A stretch of DNA of 61,703 nt. Source: Planctomycetota bacterium (GTDB lineage: Bacteria > Planctomycetota > PUPC01 > JACPCR01). The position numbers were made by a program, and so were the translations under genes. Positions within the stretch are counted from its first letter, which is position 1. Each line of letters opens with the position of its first letter. Where the stretch lies: assembly GCA_027625095.1 (NCBI GenBank), contig JAQBXN010000036.1:1-61703 (forward strand), read 5' to 3'. Below the pieces are notes generated by a model. That model was given only the letters and a program-made list of their open reading frames with translations, was not told where the DNA came from and searched no databases. Positions 1-8,519 of the stretch are shown piece after piece.

Positions 1-41
1 TCGCTACGCTCGCGAACCCTGGGCTACGTTGTTTAACGTCT

Positions 42-149
42 TCGACGTAAAGAAAAAAGCAGGGCGAAAACTCCCCCTCCAGGGGCTGCTGAAATGTCAG
101 TATTCGATCTCAACATTCACCTGAAAAATAAGGCTGGAAAGACCACTAG
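42..149. repeat. Left copy of terminal inverted repeat
   Basis: About 108 bases that match the reverse complement of 61595-61703 with four substitutions and one length difference in an A run. It ends exactly at CTAG (146-149). A short frame starts at ATG 93 and begins MSVFDLNIHLKNKAGKTT; the other copy encodes nearly the same residues. The sequence that follows each copy is unrelated. This is how the end of a multi-copy mobile element, or a repeat that stopped an assembly, would look. The transposase is not in the window. Confidence 0.85.
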
Positions 150-179
150 GACGCGCTGCAGCAGGCTGCACCGCAGTTG

Positions 180-1004
180 ATGAATTCCCAGGTTCGGAAT
201 GATTTCACCAATAACGGTTACATGATGCGCAGCAGCGAATTTCGCCGGGATGCTGCACTCTCATCTCCGCAGGGAACGATGGAACTGCCGAACGAGTTAA
301 CGGCGGGAGGAGCGCAGGACCTGTTCGTTTACAACCTTCCCAGGATCGATCTCAAAAAGGGTGAACGGGCGGCCGTGCATATTTTTGAGAGCGAGGTCGA
401 ATACCGCGACGTCTACACCTGGGATCTGCACTTGAAGAAAAGTGACTACGGTGTATTGCCCAATGGAAGGAACACCAATTCTCCGCTCAACATTTCCAGG
501 AATGAGATCTGGCATCAAATTGAACTGACCAACAGCACCAAGCTGCCTTGGACTACTGGTCCAGCCATGGTTATGCAGGGCAATCAGCCCCTGGCTCAGG
601 AGCTGCTCACCTATACCTCGCCATCGGATGTCGTCCGAGTACCGTTGACCATATCGGTCAGCACAAAAGGAACGTTTGCCGAGGAAGAGGTGGCAAGAGA
701 GCTGACCGCGCTCAAGTGGGACGGCGCCCATTACGCGAAGATCAGTCGAGAAGCCCAGATAGGCATCTGTAATCACAAAGCAGTGCCAATCGATCTCGAA
801 CTCACGTTCCGCATCGGAGGAAAGGCCGACGAGGTATCCGATAAAGGGGACATGGCTTTTGGTGACTACAACGCGGAGGACTGGCAGAACTACCGGGGAC
901 ATCCGGCGGTAAACCAAAGTTCGACGGTGAAATGGAAATTCAACCTGAAGCCCGGAGCGGTGGTCTCGCCCAAGGTTGCGTACCACTATTTCTTGAGACA
1001 CTGA
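180..1004 (+). CDS. DUF4139-like C-terminal fragment, probably truncated
   Basis: About 274 residues, beta-rich throughout. The layout (alternating strands, a central segment with FVYNLPRIDLKKGERAAV, then a closing KWKFNLKPGAVVSPKVAYHY) resembles the C-terminal half of DUF4139/mucoidy-inhibitor-like proteins, which normally carry a signal peptide and N-terminal coiled coil. Neither is present. The frame stays open upstream only to 150, directly where the terminal repeat ends in TAG. The likely reading is that the 5' part of the gene was lost at that junction. ATG 180 overlaps the stop of the short repeat-encoded frame (TGATG), and there is no clear ribosome binding site. The family call is by general resemblance and is uncertain; the truncation is well supported. 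Confidence 0.55.
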   Translation: MNSQVRNDFTNNGYMMRSSEFRRDAALSSPQGTMELPNELTAGGAQDLFVYNLPRIDLKKGERAAVHIFESEVEYRDVYTWDLHLKKSDYGVLPNGRNTNSPLNISRNEIWHQIELTNSTKLPWTTGPAMVMQGNQPLAQELLTYTSPSDVVRVPLTISVSTKGTFAEEEVARELTALKWDGAHYAKISREAQIGICNHKAVPIDLELTFRIGGKADEVSDKGDMAFGDYNAEDWQNYRGHPAVNQSSTVKWKFNLKPGAVVSPKVAYHYFLRH

Positions 1005-1026
1005 GCCCCGAGTCCATGCTCACCAT

Positions 1027-1818
1027 TTACCGGCTGCCGCCCGCCAGGGATTGGCTATCAGCCCTTGGCCTGACCAGTGTGCCCGCAGGTTTACGAGCTG
1101 CTTCCTTGTCTGTGGGCGACACCAGGCCGTTCACGAATTGCTTGTGGAATTCCTTTAGCGCTTTCTTATCCATTTCTTTGGCCTTCTCCAGGCGCGCGTA
1201 AGCCTTCTGGGGATCTTCCACCATCATCTTGCACAGGGTACGAGTGGCATCCAGAAAATACTGAATTTTCTTGTCAATGAGTGGGCCGATAAGCAGGGAA
1301 ATCACTTTGACCACGGAATTCAGCACCAGGCTGTCGAACTTGAAATAGAGGCTCACCCAATTCTGCATCTTCTGGCCTTCCGCTTCTTCAAACTCCACGA
1401 CTGCTACTGCACGCCCCCGCATGTTGAGGACCTTGCCGTCATACTGGCCGAGCGCGTAGAAGACCTTTTTGCCCTCGCTGGAATAGACAATCTCAAATGT
1501 ACCGGTCGCACCGGCGCCGTCATCCGCCGTGTATGAGCCGTCTTCATTATCCCGAACCCGATAATTCTCGATATCCAGGGCTCGCACTGCATCCGCAGCG
1601 AAGGGCATCCGGTCGAGAAGAAATGCGTAAAGCTCGCTGGTGCCGGTGAACTCAACTTTCTTGAGCTCACGCTTGAACGAGCGATGTTTGACCACTGCCT
1701 GCACTCGCGCGGCATCTGCATCCGTCAGCTTATCAAACGGGATCGTGCCCCTCTCATCATCGGCAGAAAGTGCCAGAGGCAATAAAGTCATCAGGATGGT
1801 CAGGGCTCTTATCGACAT
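1027..1818 (-). CDS. Secreted protein of unknown function
   Basis: 263 residues. The N-terminus (MSIRALTILMTLLPLALSADDERG) is a convincing signal peptide cut after ALSA, so the protein is exported. The middle (about 100-150) is beta-rich with a GSYTADDGAGATGTFEIVY stretch. It is followed by a hydrophobic segment near 170-185 (SLLIGPLIDKKIQYFLDATR) and a lysine-rich helical tail. I do not recognise the family. It converges on the DUF4139-like gene, with 22 bases between the stops, and diverges from the MBL-fold gene across about 136 bases, so it is probably a single-gene unit. Confidence 0.6.
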   Translation of the reverse strand: MSIRALTILMTLLPLALSADDERGTIPFDKLTDADAARVQAVVKHRSFKRELKKVEFTGTSELYAFLLDRMPFAADAVRALDIENYRVRDNEDGSYTADDGAGATGTFEIVYSSEGKKVFYALGQYDGKVLNMRGRAVAVVEFEEAEGQKMQNWVSLYFKFDSLVLNSVVKVISLLIGPLIDKKIQYFLDATRTLCKMMVEDPQKAYARLEKAKEMDKKALKEFHKQFVNGLVSPTDKEAARKPAGTLVRPRADSQSLAGGSR

Positions 1819-1954
1819 TCGAATTTCACATCTGGTTAAAGCCTGCAGTGACGGCGGATTCTATAAGTCGATTTTCATTTCGCTGGCCTATGTTCCCGGC
1901 CAGCCTATCATCATCACCTCCTGGCCCGTTTTCAGTTTCTGAAAGAAATACCTG

Positions 1955-2725
1955 ATGCCAACGACCATTACATTTCTTGGAACTTCAGCGGTGACGCCCG
2001 GTGCCGGGCATGATACCGCAAGCTTCGTCATCAACCGGAAGTACCTCGTCGATACCGGCTGGAACGCGGCCATCAGAATGCTCTCCCACGGCATCAGCCC
2101 GCTGGATCTCGAATACCTCTTCTTTACCCACTTCCATCAGGACCACTACATCAGCCTGCCGCAGGTTCTGTTTTATAGAAACCAGAGAAGCAGGGATAGA
2201 GAACATGTGCCACCGCTCCGGATAATCGGGCCGGAGGAAGAGCTGGAGAGAATCGTGAGCCTGACGACTCAGTTTATACAGATTGAAAAACTCAAAGGCG
2301 GGTTTGTTGAGCCAGAGCTCCACCCTCTCTCACCGGGCAGTTCGTTTGAAACGGACGCCTTTCTGATTGAGACAATCAAGAGCATTCATCCGGTGCCTGG
2401 ACTGGTCTACAGATTTACGGACAAAGAGACCTCAAAGGTGCTGGCCTTTACCGGAGACACCGCTTACCACCCGCCGATCATCGAGATGGCCAGAGATGCA
2501 GATCTGTTGATTCATGAAGCATCGCACGGCCCCAATCGCCCAAAGGACACGACCTGGGGGCATGCCGGCTCGCCCGAAGCCGCAGAGATCGCGAAGGAGG
2601 CGAATGCGAAGCGCCTGGCTTTGGTCCACTGCCCCGAGGCTCAACAGGAGGCCGCAGTTGAGGCGGCGAAAGTAATATTTCCGAACACCTTCTGGCCTGA
2701 AGATGGTGAAACAGTCACCTTATGA
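1955..2725 (+). CDS. MBL-fold hydrolase, RNase Z/ElaC-like
   Basis: 256 residues, metallo-beta-lactamase fold. The start MPTTITFLGTSAVTP with VDTG is typical of the RNase Z side of the superfamily. The metal-binding motif THFHQDH lies at 58-64, FTGDTAYHP supplies the bridging aspartate, and GHAGS and LVHCPE near the C-terminus supply the last histidines, so all expected ligands appear present. The long exosite arm of true tRNA 3' endonucleases is not obvious, so tRNA processing should not be assumed; a phosphodiesterase or other ElaC-like hydrolase is equally possible. No signal peptide, so cytoplasmic. The stop overlaps the next start (ATGA), suggesting translational coupling to the large exported protein downstream. 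Confidence 0.85.
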   Translation: MPTTITFLGTSAVTPGAGHDTASFVINRKYLVDTGWNAAIRMLSHGISPLDLEYLFFTHFHQDHYISLPQVLFYRNQRSRDREHVPPLRIIGPEEELERIVSLTTQFIQIEKLKGGFVEPELHPLSPGSSFETDAFLIETIKSIHPVPGLVYRFTDKETSKVLAFTGDTAYHPPIIEMARDADLLIHEASHGPNRPKDTTWGHAGSPEAAEIAKEANAKRLALVHCPEAQQEAAVEAAKVIFPNTFWPEDGETVTL

Positions 2726-5700
2726 AGACTCGCTCTCGACCCCTCACCGTTATGAATTTCAGAGCCATCGTCCTGTTCACCCTCGCTGCATCCCTTCTGC
2801 TGGAAAATTCAAACGCCGAACGTCTGCGTGTGGCGTTGCCCAGGGTGTTCGATACGCGTAGCGGCGGGATGGCTACTGAGGCCCGCGCCTGCCTTGGACT
2901 TTACCTGCGCGAGAGATTGAGCGAATGCGAGAGCGTCCATCTGATTCGGGATGCCCGGCTGTGGGCGATCTTTGGTGAACTCAAAAGCGGTAAGAGGGAT
3001 GGAGGGTCTCAGAATCTGTTCGAAGAATTCAACAGATACATGCCTGTCGATGTCCTGGTCGATGCGATATTCACGGACGAAGAGATTCTCATTCAAGTTT
3101 CAAAAAAGGACGGCAGCCACGAGCTTCGAATTCCTGTCAAAGAGAAATTCGCTCGGCAGGCTGTGCGGACAGCAGCGGCTTTTGTGGCCGGCGAGTTCGG
3201 GCTTTCCGGAAAAGAGAAGGCGATTCTTACAGAGGAGCGAATCACCGATCCTGGTTTGTTTCACAACTACTACGTTTGCCATGTTCACTCGGTTCAGTGG
3301 CCGAATAATTCGGGTGAGGCACGGTTGAAAAAACTCAGGCCTTACTGGAGCCAATTCCCCGACGATGCCCGGTTGGCCGGGCGGGTCCTTGAGGATACCG
3401 AGGTTCTATTTCGCAGCGCTGTCAGTCGTGTGATGGATTACGCAAAGACAGGCGGCCAGATGGGGCAGTATTCCGTCGAAAAAGTTCTCGGTACACCATG
3501 GGAGCGGTCTGCCGATGCTGTTGTCATTCGTATGTCGAAAGAGCTTGAGCCTGATCTGCTGGAGTTGGCAGGCGCTGTTGCCAAGACTGAGACAGATGCG
3601 CTTGAAGAATCTTTTGAAGAGGCGGAAACCGGCGAACGGCCGGAAGAAGTGGTCGGCCTGAAGGCAGCGAATGAGGCTGGTATCGATGGCGCGACGAATA
3701 AGAAATCCAAGGCAACCAAGGCCCAACGTCTCGGTGCGCTTCGGCTGCTTGGGGTGGCAAAATCCAGTAAGGGATTGCCGCTGATGCTCACTGCTTCCCG
3801 CCAGAAGGAGGCTGCCATACGTGAAGCCGCAGCGTTCAGCCTTGCCGCGAGCGAATTACCGGAATCGAAAGAGCCCCTCAGAAAGCTTATGAAGGATGAG
3901 GCCCTGGATGTGGCGTTTCAGGCGGCCCTCGGCCTTCCCGATGTGGAATCAGAGTCCGAAGCGGTCCTTGCCCTCGCGAGAAAAGTCGCCGCCCTGCCAG
4001 ATTCAAAACACCGCCAGGACGCGATGAAGCTCCTGAGCAAGAAGGGGACAAAGGAAGATATCGACCTCCTGCTCACCCTCACCTCAAGCGCCGGCCAAGA
4101 CACTCGATATCTCATCCTGAAGCGAGCATTGGATGAAGGAAAGTTTGATGCCGCGCAGACCGCCGAATATCTCAATGACCCCGATGATCGCGTGGTGGTT
4201 GCGGCCGCAGCCTCAGTGGGAGAGAAGCCGTCCGTCCAGATAGTCGATGCCCTCAAAAGGCTCACGAATGACCCTCTGTTGGAAGTGGCCGGGGCAGCAC
4301 GGCTCGCGTTGGCGCCGCACCGACCGAAAACCGGACGGGAACAGAGACTGTTCGACCTCGCAATCGAACATACTTACCTGCGAATGAAGATCATCCGGGA
4401 ACTGGCGGCGATGCGAGATGAGGTTTCCTTGACCGAACTTGAAGCCGCCTGCTCGAATCAAGATGAATATGCCAGAGTGCTTGCCATTGAGTTGTTAATG
4501 AATCGCGATCCCAGGATCGGCCTTCCGCATCTGCTGAAGGCTATCCACGATCCTTATCGCCTGGTGCGATTGAAGATTGCACCTCTTCTGGCCGAACATG
4601 CAGGTGCCGAGCATGCCAAACTCATCCAGGCCGCGGCTGATTCGGAGACAGATAAGGCCGTGGAATTGTATCTGCGTGACACGCTCGCCAGGGTCCGGGG
4701 CGTTGCACCACCGCCGGCTCTTCCTGCGGCGCATAGTGTCCAGGGAAAAAGGAACCTTTCATGGCTGTGCGGAATGGGCTCGGACCCTGTCAATTCTCCC
4801 TTCGACGCGTACTACCTCTTCTCCACCACGCTGGGTGAAACTGGGAAGGCCGCGCACGACGCCGGAAAGATCATCTTCTCCCGGATAGAAACCGTTGGAA
4901 ACCCGGGAATGGTCATGGTCGATCCAGTCTCACGGGATAATTTCAGAGGCCAGATTGATGCAGCGCTGCCGCCAGACGTTCTGCCCTACATTGACGGTCT
5001 CGTTTTTGGGGAAGAGACCATGAATGCAGACCCCGGTGCGCTCTGGCCGGCCGGGTGGCGTTTGTTCTGTCTGGACGCGGGCATCGATCCGGAACGCATC
5101 AAAGGTGATATCAAAACCCTTTCCACTATTGAATCTCGCGCTTGGCATTATTGGGCCATGGAACGCGTCATCGATGGGTTCAATGAGCTGTACGATTATG
5201 TGAAACTCAAATACGGAAAACTGCGACCGGGCATGCAGGTCTGCACCTTCCTGCCCGAGCAGGGCCTGATGGGCGCTGGCCCCAATCCAGCCGACCTGCG
5301 TTGGAAGTTCGATGTTGGGGGAATCTATCACTACAAAGGCTGCACGCGCCTCGCGGCTTATGACCTGGTCCGCCGCTACAAGACCCTGTGGCCGGAACGC
5401 CCGATCCTCTGGCTGAGCCTCGGCATCGGCGGATACGAAATGAACCCGGTAAAACGCACCCAGCAGGTCCCCATCTCGCCCATGACAAGCCGTGGTCACC
5501 GCGCCTATGCGGACACTATTACTGCCTACCTGGCTGGAGCGGATACGGGATTCTTCAGCGTCTGGATATTCGTGGATAAGAATTTCAGGGGCAGCATGCA
5601 TCAGCTCTCGGGAGTGCAGATCGTGGCGGAAGATCTTTTTCCCGGCAGCAAACTGTTAGACCGCGCTATTGAGTTTTCCTTCCGAGGCGCAGAGAAGGAT

Positions 5701-7065
5701 TACGAACTGGCAAAAGAAACACCTGATGCCGAGGAACTCGCTAACGCAGCCGAACCGGGTGTCGATCCCGATAAGCTCGAGGAGAACGAAGTCGTTCTTG
5801 AAACTGAGGAAGACATTGCAGAAAAAAAGAAAATCCCCATGCAGGTCAAGGCAGACAAGGAGCGGTTCAACCGCGGTTTTCTCTACTATGGCAAGCATGT
5901 GAAAGACTGTGTTCGACTCTTTAACAGCCTGCCACGCCGGAATCCTGAACCCCAGGCTCTTGCCATCCGCAATGGCATATCCGTCTGGTCGAATCCCCGC
6001 AGGGCGACCCCGCTCGTGCCGGCCCAGGCGCTTCTGAACGAATACGATTACCTGTGCGATATCAATAAGACCGCGAAGCTCGATTTGTCGAGATATCGCC
6101 TGATCGTCTCGCACGACCCGAGTCTCCTCACAGACGCTACCATCGGGTCAATCACGAAATGGCTGAAGGAGTTTCCGGGCCTGCTGATCGTCCATCGCGA
6201 TCTGACCGCAGACAACAGCCGTGAAGCAAGCACCCCGGACGACCTTGATGGCAGGCTAAGGAATGACTGGCCTTGGGAAGAGGATGTTCAAGTAAACGTG
6301 CTGGAGGCCGGGGAACGCGCCGGGTTCACAAAGATCCATGCAGGCAAAGACGAGATGGCTACTACCGGAGAAGTGGCCAGCCAACTGAAACTTGCCGGAA
6401 CCCGAGCAGAAGCATTGTTCACGAAAGACGGAAGCCCAATTCTCGTGCTTTGGCGAGCTCCGGACTTCAAAGGCGCCGTTCTGTTCGATGCGGTTGAGTA
6501 CGCATCCCAGGAATATCTGAAGGCGCTGCGCACGGCGATCACTGACATCCGCGAGAGGCACGGAATCGGCCTCAAACTCGACAAGCCGATTCTTCATCAG
6601 TCGCTTTCCACAGACACTCTCACCGCTGCCTCAGCCACGAGATATTTTAGCGGAGTCAGCGAGAAGCATGTTTATCCCGGAATCGATCTCCTGACAGGCG
6701 TTCGGAATCCGTCAGTGGGGGGAGGCATGTCCGGCGCAGTGATCGCGGAAAACTTCACTGGCAAATACATCGCCTCACATTCCGGTATCGCCGTGCTCAG
6801 CGAAGCTCCGCTGTTAAAGGTTGAAAGGGCAGGAGACGAAGTGATCGTCCAATCAAAGGGTCTGATACGCGCCTCATGTATCAGTGGCGAGTTGCAGGTG
6901 GCCCCCTTTGATGGGGCCGATTTGGAGGAAGTGAAAGAACCGATGGACTGGATCGTTTACGGCAATGAAGAAGGCTTTGCCAGGGTGCCTGTTGGAAAAG
7001 ACGGTGAAACTTTGACGTTTCTTCGCTGCGACCGTCCGGTAAGGCTGAAGAGAGTGGATCGATAG
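2722..7065 (+). CDS. Giant exported protein: HEAT repeats plus barrel-like domain
   Basis: 1447 residues. ATG 2722 overlaps the previous stop; ATG 2752 gives a cleaner signal peptide (MNFRAIVLFTLAASLLLENSNA). After an N-terminal alpha/beta region (about 35-200) comes a helical array (about 330-670) with repeating units such as REAAAFSLAASELPESKEPLRKLM, which look like HEAT/PBS-type repeats. Residues about 690-1000 (NLSWLCGMGSDPVNSPF, then GLVFGEETMNADPGALWPAGWRLF, ILWLSLGIGGYEMNP and TGFFSVWIFVD) resemble a glycoside-hydrolase-like TIM barrel. A very acidic linker (about 1005-1050) leads to a glutamine-amidotransferase-like or beta-sandwich C-terminal half. No catalytic pair can be assigned safely. 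Likely a periplasmic or surface protein; substrate unknown. Confidence 0.7.
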   Translation: MKTRSRPLTVMNFRAIVLFTLAASLLLENSNAERLRVALPRVFDTRSGGMATEARACLGLYLRERLSECESVHLIRDARLWAIFGELKSGKRDGGSQNLFEEFNRYMPVDVLVDAIFTDEEILIQVSKKDGSHELRIPVKEKFARQAVRTAAAFVAGEFGLSGKEKAILTEERITDPGLFHNYYVCHVHSVQWPNNSGEARLKKLRPYWSQFPDDARLAGRVLEDTEVLFRSAVSRVMDYAKTGGQMGQYSVEKVLGTPWERSADAVVIRMSKELEPDLLELAGAVAKTETDALEESFEEAETGERPEEVVGLKAANEAGIDGATNKKSKATKAQRLGALRLLGVAKSSKGLPLMLTASRQKEAAIREAAAFSLAASELPESKEPLRKLMKDEALDVAFQAALGLPDVESESEAVLALARKVAALPDSKHRQDAMKLLSKKGTKEDIDLLLTLTSSAGQDTRYLILKRALDEGKFDAAQTAEYLNDPDDRVVVAAAASVGEKPSVQIVDALKRLTNDPLLEVAGAARLALAPHRPKTGREQRLFDLAIEHTYLRMKIIRELAAMRDEVSLTELEAACSNQDEYARVLAIELLMNRDPRIGLPHLLKAIHDPYRLVRLKIAPLLAEHAGAEHAKLIQAAADSETDKAVELYLRDTLARVRGVAPPPALPAAHSVQGKRNLSWLCGMGSDPVNSPFDAYYLFSTTLGETGKAAHDAGKIIFSRIETVGNPGMVMVDPVSRDNFRGQIDAALPPDVLPYIDGLVFGEETMNADPGALWPAGWRLFCLDAGIDPERIKGDIKTLSTIESRAWHYWAMERVIDGFNELYDYVKLKYGKLRPGMQVCTFLPEQGLMGAGPNPADLRWKFDVGGIYHYKGCTRLAAYDLVRRYKTLWPERPILWLSLGIGGYEMNPVKRTQQVPISPMTSRGHRAYADTITAYLAGADTGFFSVWIFVDKNFRGSMHQLSGVQIVAEDLFPGSKLLDRAIEFSFRGAEKDYELAKETPDAEELANAAEPGVDPDKLEENEVVLETEEDIAEKKKIPMQVKADKERFNRGFLYYGKHVKDCVRLFNSLPRRNPEPQALAIRNGISVWSNPRRATPLVPAQALLNEYDYLCDINKTAKLDLSRYRLIVSHDPSLLTDATIGSITKWLKEFPGLLIVHRDLTADNSREASTPDDLDGRLRNDWPWEEDVQVNVLEAGERAGFTKIHAGKDEMATTGEVASQLKLAGTRAEALFTKDGSPILVLWRAPDFKGAVLFDAVEYASQEYLKALRTAITDIRERHGIGLKLDKPILHQSLSTDTLTAASATRYFSGVSEKHVYPGIDLLTGVRNPSVGGGMSGAVIAENFTGKYIASHSGIAVLSEAPLLKVERAGDEVIVQSKGLIRASCISGELQVAPFDGADLEEVKEPMDWIVYGNEEGFARVPVGKDGETLTFLRCDRPVRLKRVDR

Positions 7066-7128
7066 CAACAACAAATCGTTCTTTATGTCGAAGGTGTAGA
7101 AGAATTTTGGGAATTCAGGTGAGGAATC

Positions 7129-8364
7129 ATGACTGAACGGCCGAAGACATTCGATCACTCGACCACAAACCTGTTAAGCGTAGGCACTGCTCTCCCGCCG
7201 CATAAGCTCAGCCAGGAGCAGGCGGCTACATTCATGATGAACACACTGGCCGCTTCGCCATCCGGCGAAAAACGTGACCGGGCGATGTCCCTTGTCGAGC
7301 GTGTCTTTCCGGGCAGTGGGATAGAAAATCGATACACGGTCATTCCGGACTACCTTGAATCCGATCCATCCAGGTTTGAGTTCTATCCGCCGAACTGGGA
7401 ATTGGAACCGTTCCCGACCACCGCGGCCCGGATGTCGGTGTTCGAAGAATGGAGCGTAAAACTGGCAGAGGAGGCCGCCAACACAGCTTTGATGAAAGCC
7501 GGGCTCTCGCCTGAAGACGTGACTCACCTCATCATCTGCACCTGTACAGGCTTCTTCGCACCGGGGCCGGACATACTGCTCCAGCAACGCCTGGGTCTTC
7601 GGCCTTCGGTGAACCGGCTCCTCCTGGGATTCATGGGCTGCTACGCCGGCCTGAGCGGCGTTCGCGCCGCGGACGATATCGTCCGGGGGAATCCGGATGC
7701 TGTGGTGCTGCAAGTGGCAGTGGAGCTTTGTTCCCTGCATTTTCAGAAACGTCCCGAACCAGATTTCATGTTTGCCCACTGCCTCTTCGGCGACGGCTGC
7801 GGCGCTGCGGTTTTTGCCGGTGAAGGAGCCTCGCACTCGCCACTGGCCAGGTTGGTCCAAACGCATTCGTTCGTCACTGGTAACTCCCTCGACCAGATGA
7901 GTTGGCGTATCGGAGATACCGGATTCGAAATGAGACTCTCCCCACAAGTGCCAAAGACCCTCGCCAGAGAGGTCGGACATTTTATGGAGCATCTGCTCAA
8001 GGGATACGTTTCGCCCGATGAGGTGGGAACCTGGGCCATTCATCCCGGCGGACGAAAAATCCTTGAAGAACTCCAGCGTGTTTTCGAATGGAACGACGAA
8101 CAGTTAGAGCCATCGTTCGGGGTCTTGCGCGACTATTCAAACATGTCCAGCGCGACCATCTTCTTCGTACTCGATGAGTGCCTTAAACGTGGATGGGACG
8201 CGCCCATAGCCGCACTGGGTTTCGGGCCGGGCCTGACGATTGAAGGCTTTCTGTTACAGCCGGTGAACAAGAAGCGCGCTCAATGGGTGACTGCTCCTGC
8301 GAGGTCAGCAACGATCGTTTCAGGCAGCGTTGTGCACCATTCACCCCTCACCACGGGGCGGTAA
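7129..8364 (+). CDS. Type III polyketide synthase (chalcone/stilbene synthase family)
   Basis: 411 residues, the usual size. The catalytic triad is complete: Cys171 in GFMGCYAG, His305 in TWAIHPGG and Asn338 in DYSNMSSAT, with the family-closing GFGPGLTIEGFLL near 370. The family condenses malonyl-CoA extender units onto a CoA starter to give pyrones, resorcinols or phloroglucinols in the cytoplasm. The start ATG 7129 follows a good ribosome binding site (GGTGAGGA). It stands alone: no adjacent methyltransferase, FAD oxidoreductase or UbiA-like partner, as often accompanies bacterial members, so the product cannot be predicted. The C-terminal 25 residues after the core (KKRAQWVTAPARSATIVSG) are an extra tail. 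Confidence 0.93.
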   Translation: MTERPKTFDHSTTNLLSVGTALPPHKLSQEQAATFMMNTLAASPSGEKRDRAMSLVERVFPGSGIENRYTVIPDYLESDPSRFEFYPPNWELEPFPTTAARMSVFEEWSVKLAEEAANTALMKAGLSPEDVTHLIICTCTGFFAPGPDILLQQRLGLRPSVNRLLLGFMGCYAGLSGVRAADDIVRGNPDAVVLQVAVELCSLHFQKRPEPDFMFAHCLFGDGCGAAVFAGEGASHSPLARLVQTHSFVTGNSLDQMSWRIGDTGFEMRLSPQVPKTLAREVGHFMEHLLKGYVSPDEVGTWAIHPGGRKILEELQRVFEWNDEQLEPSFGVLRDYSNMSSATIFFVLDECLKRGWDAPIAALGFGPGLTIEGFLLQPVNKKRAQWVTAPARSATIVSGSVVHHSPLTTGR

Positions 8365-8412
8365 TATCTTTCCGCAGGGCGTGTCAGGAAGAGAAAGCTC
8401 CAACAAGTCGGA

Positions 8413-8441
8413 GCACTCCAAAGTACGCCCCTTTGGAGTGC
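8413..8441. repeat. REP-like perfect palindrome
   Basis: Two perfect 11-base arms, GCACTCCAAAG and CTTTGGAGTGC, separated by seven bases, followed by GGTGG. It lies between the convergent polyketide synthase and TPR/PQQ genes. It has no T tract, so it is a better fit to a dispersed palindromic repeat than to a rho-independent terminator, although it could still stop transcription or protect 3' ends. Confidence 0.6.
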
Positions 8442-8519
8442 GGTGGCTACAGATACCACCACTTTCATTACCTGTCGTAGGTTCGAAGACGCACGATTTC
8501 ACTGTCGCCAGAGGGAAGC

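Noticed and set aside
297..1001. Long minus-strand open frame antisense to the DUF4139-like gene
   Set aside because: Composition and lack of any recognisable domain mark it as a shadow; the plus-strand frame has coherent beta-rich domain structure.
8413..8441. Palindrome as a rho-independent terminator
   Set aside because: Stem is perfect but no T run follows on either strand.
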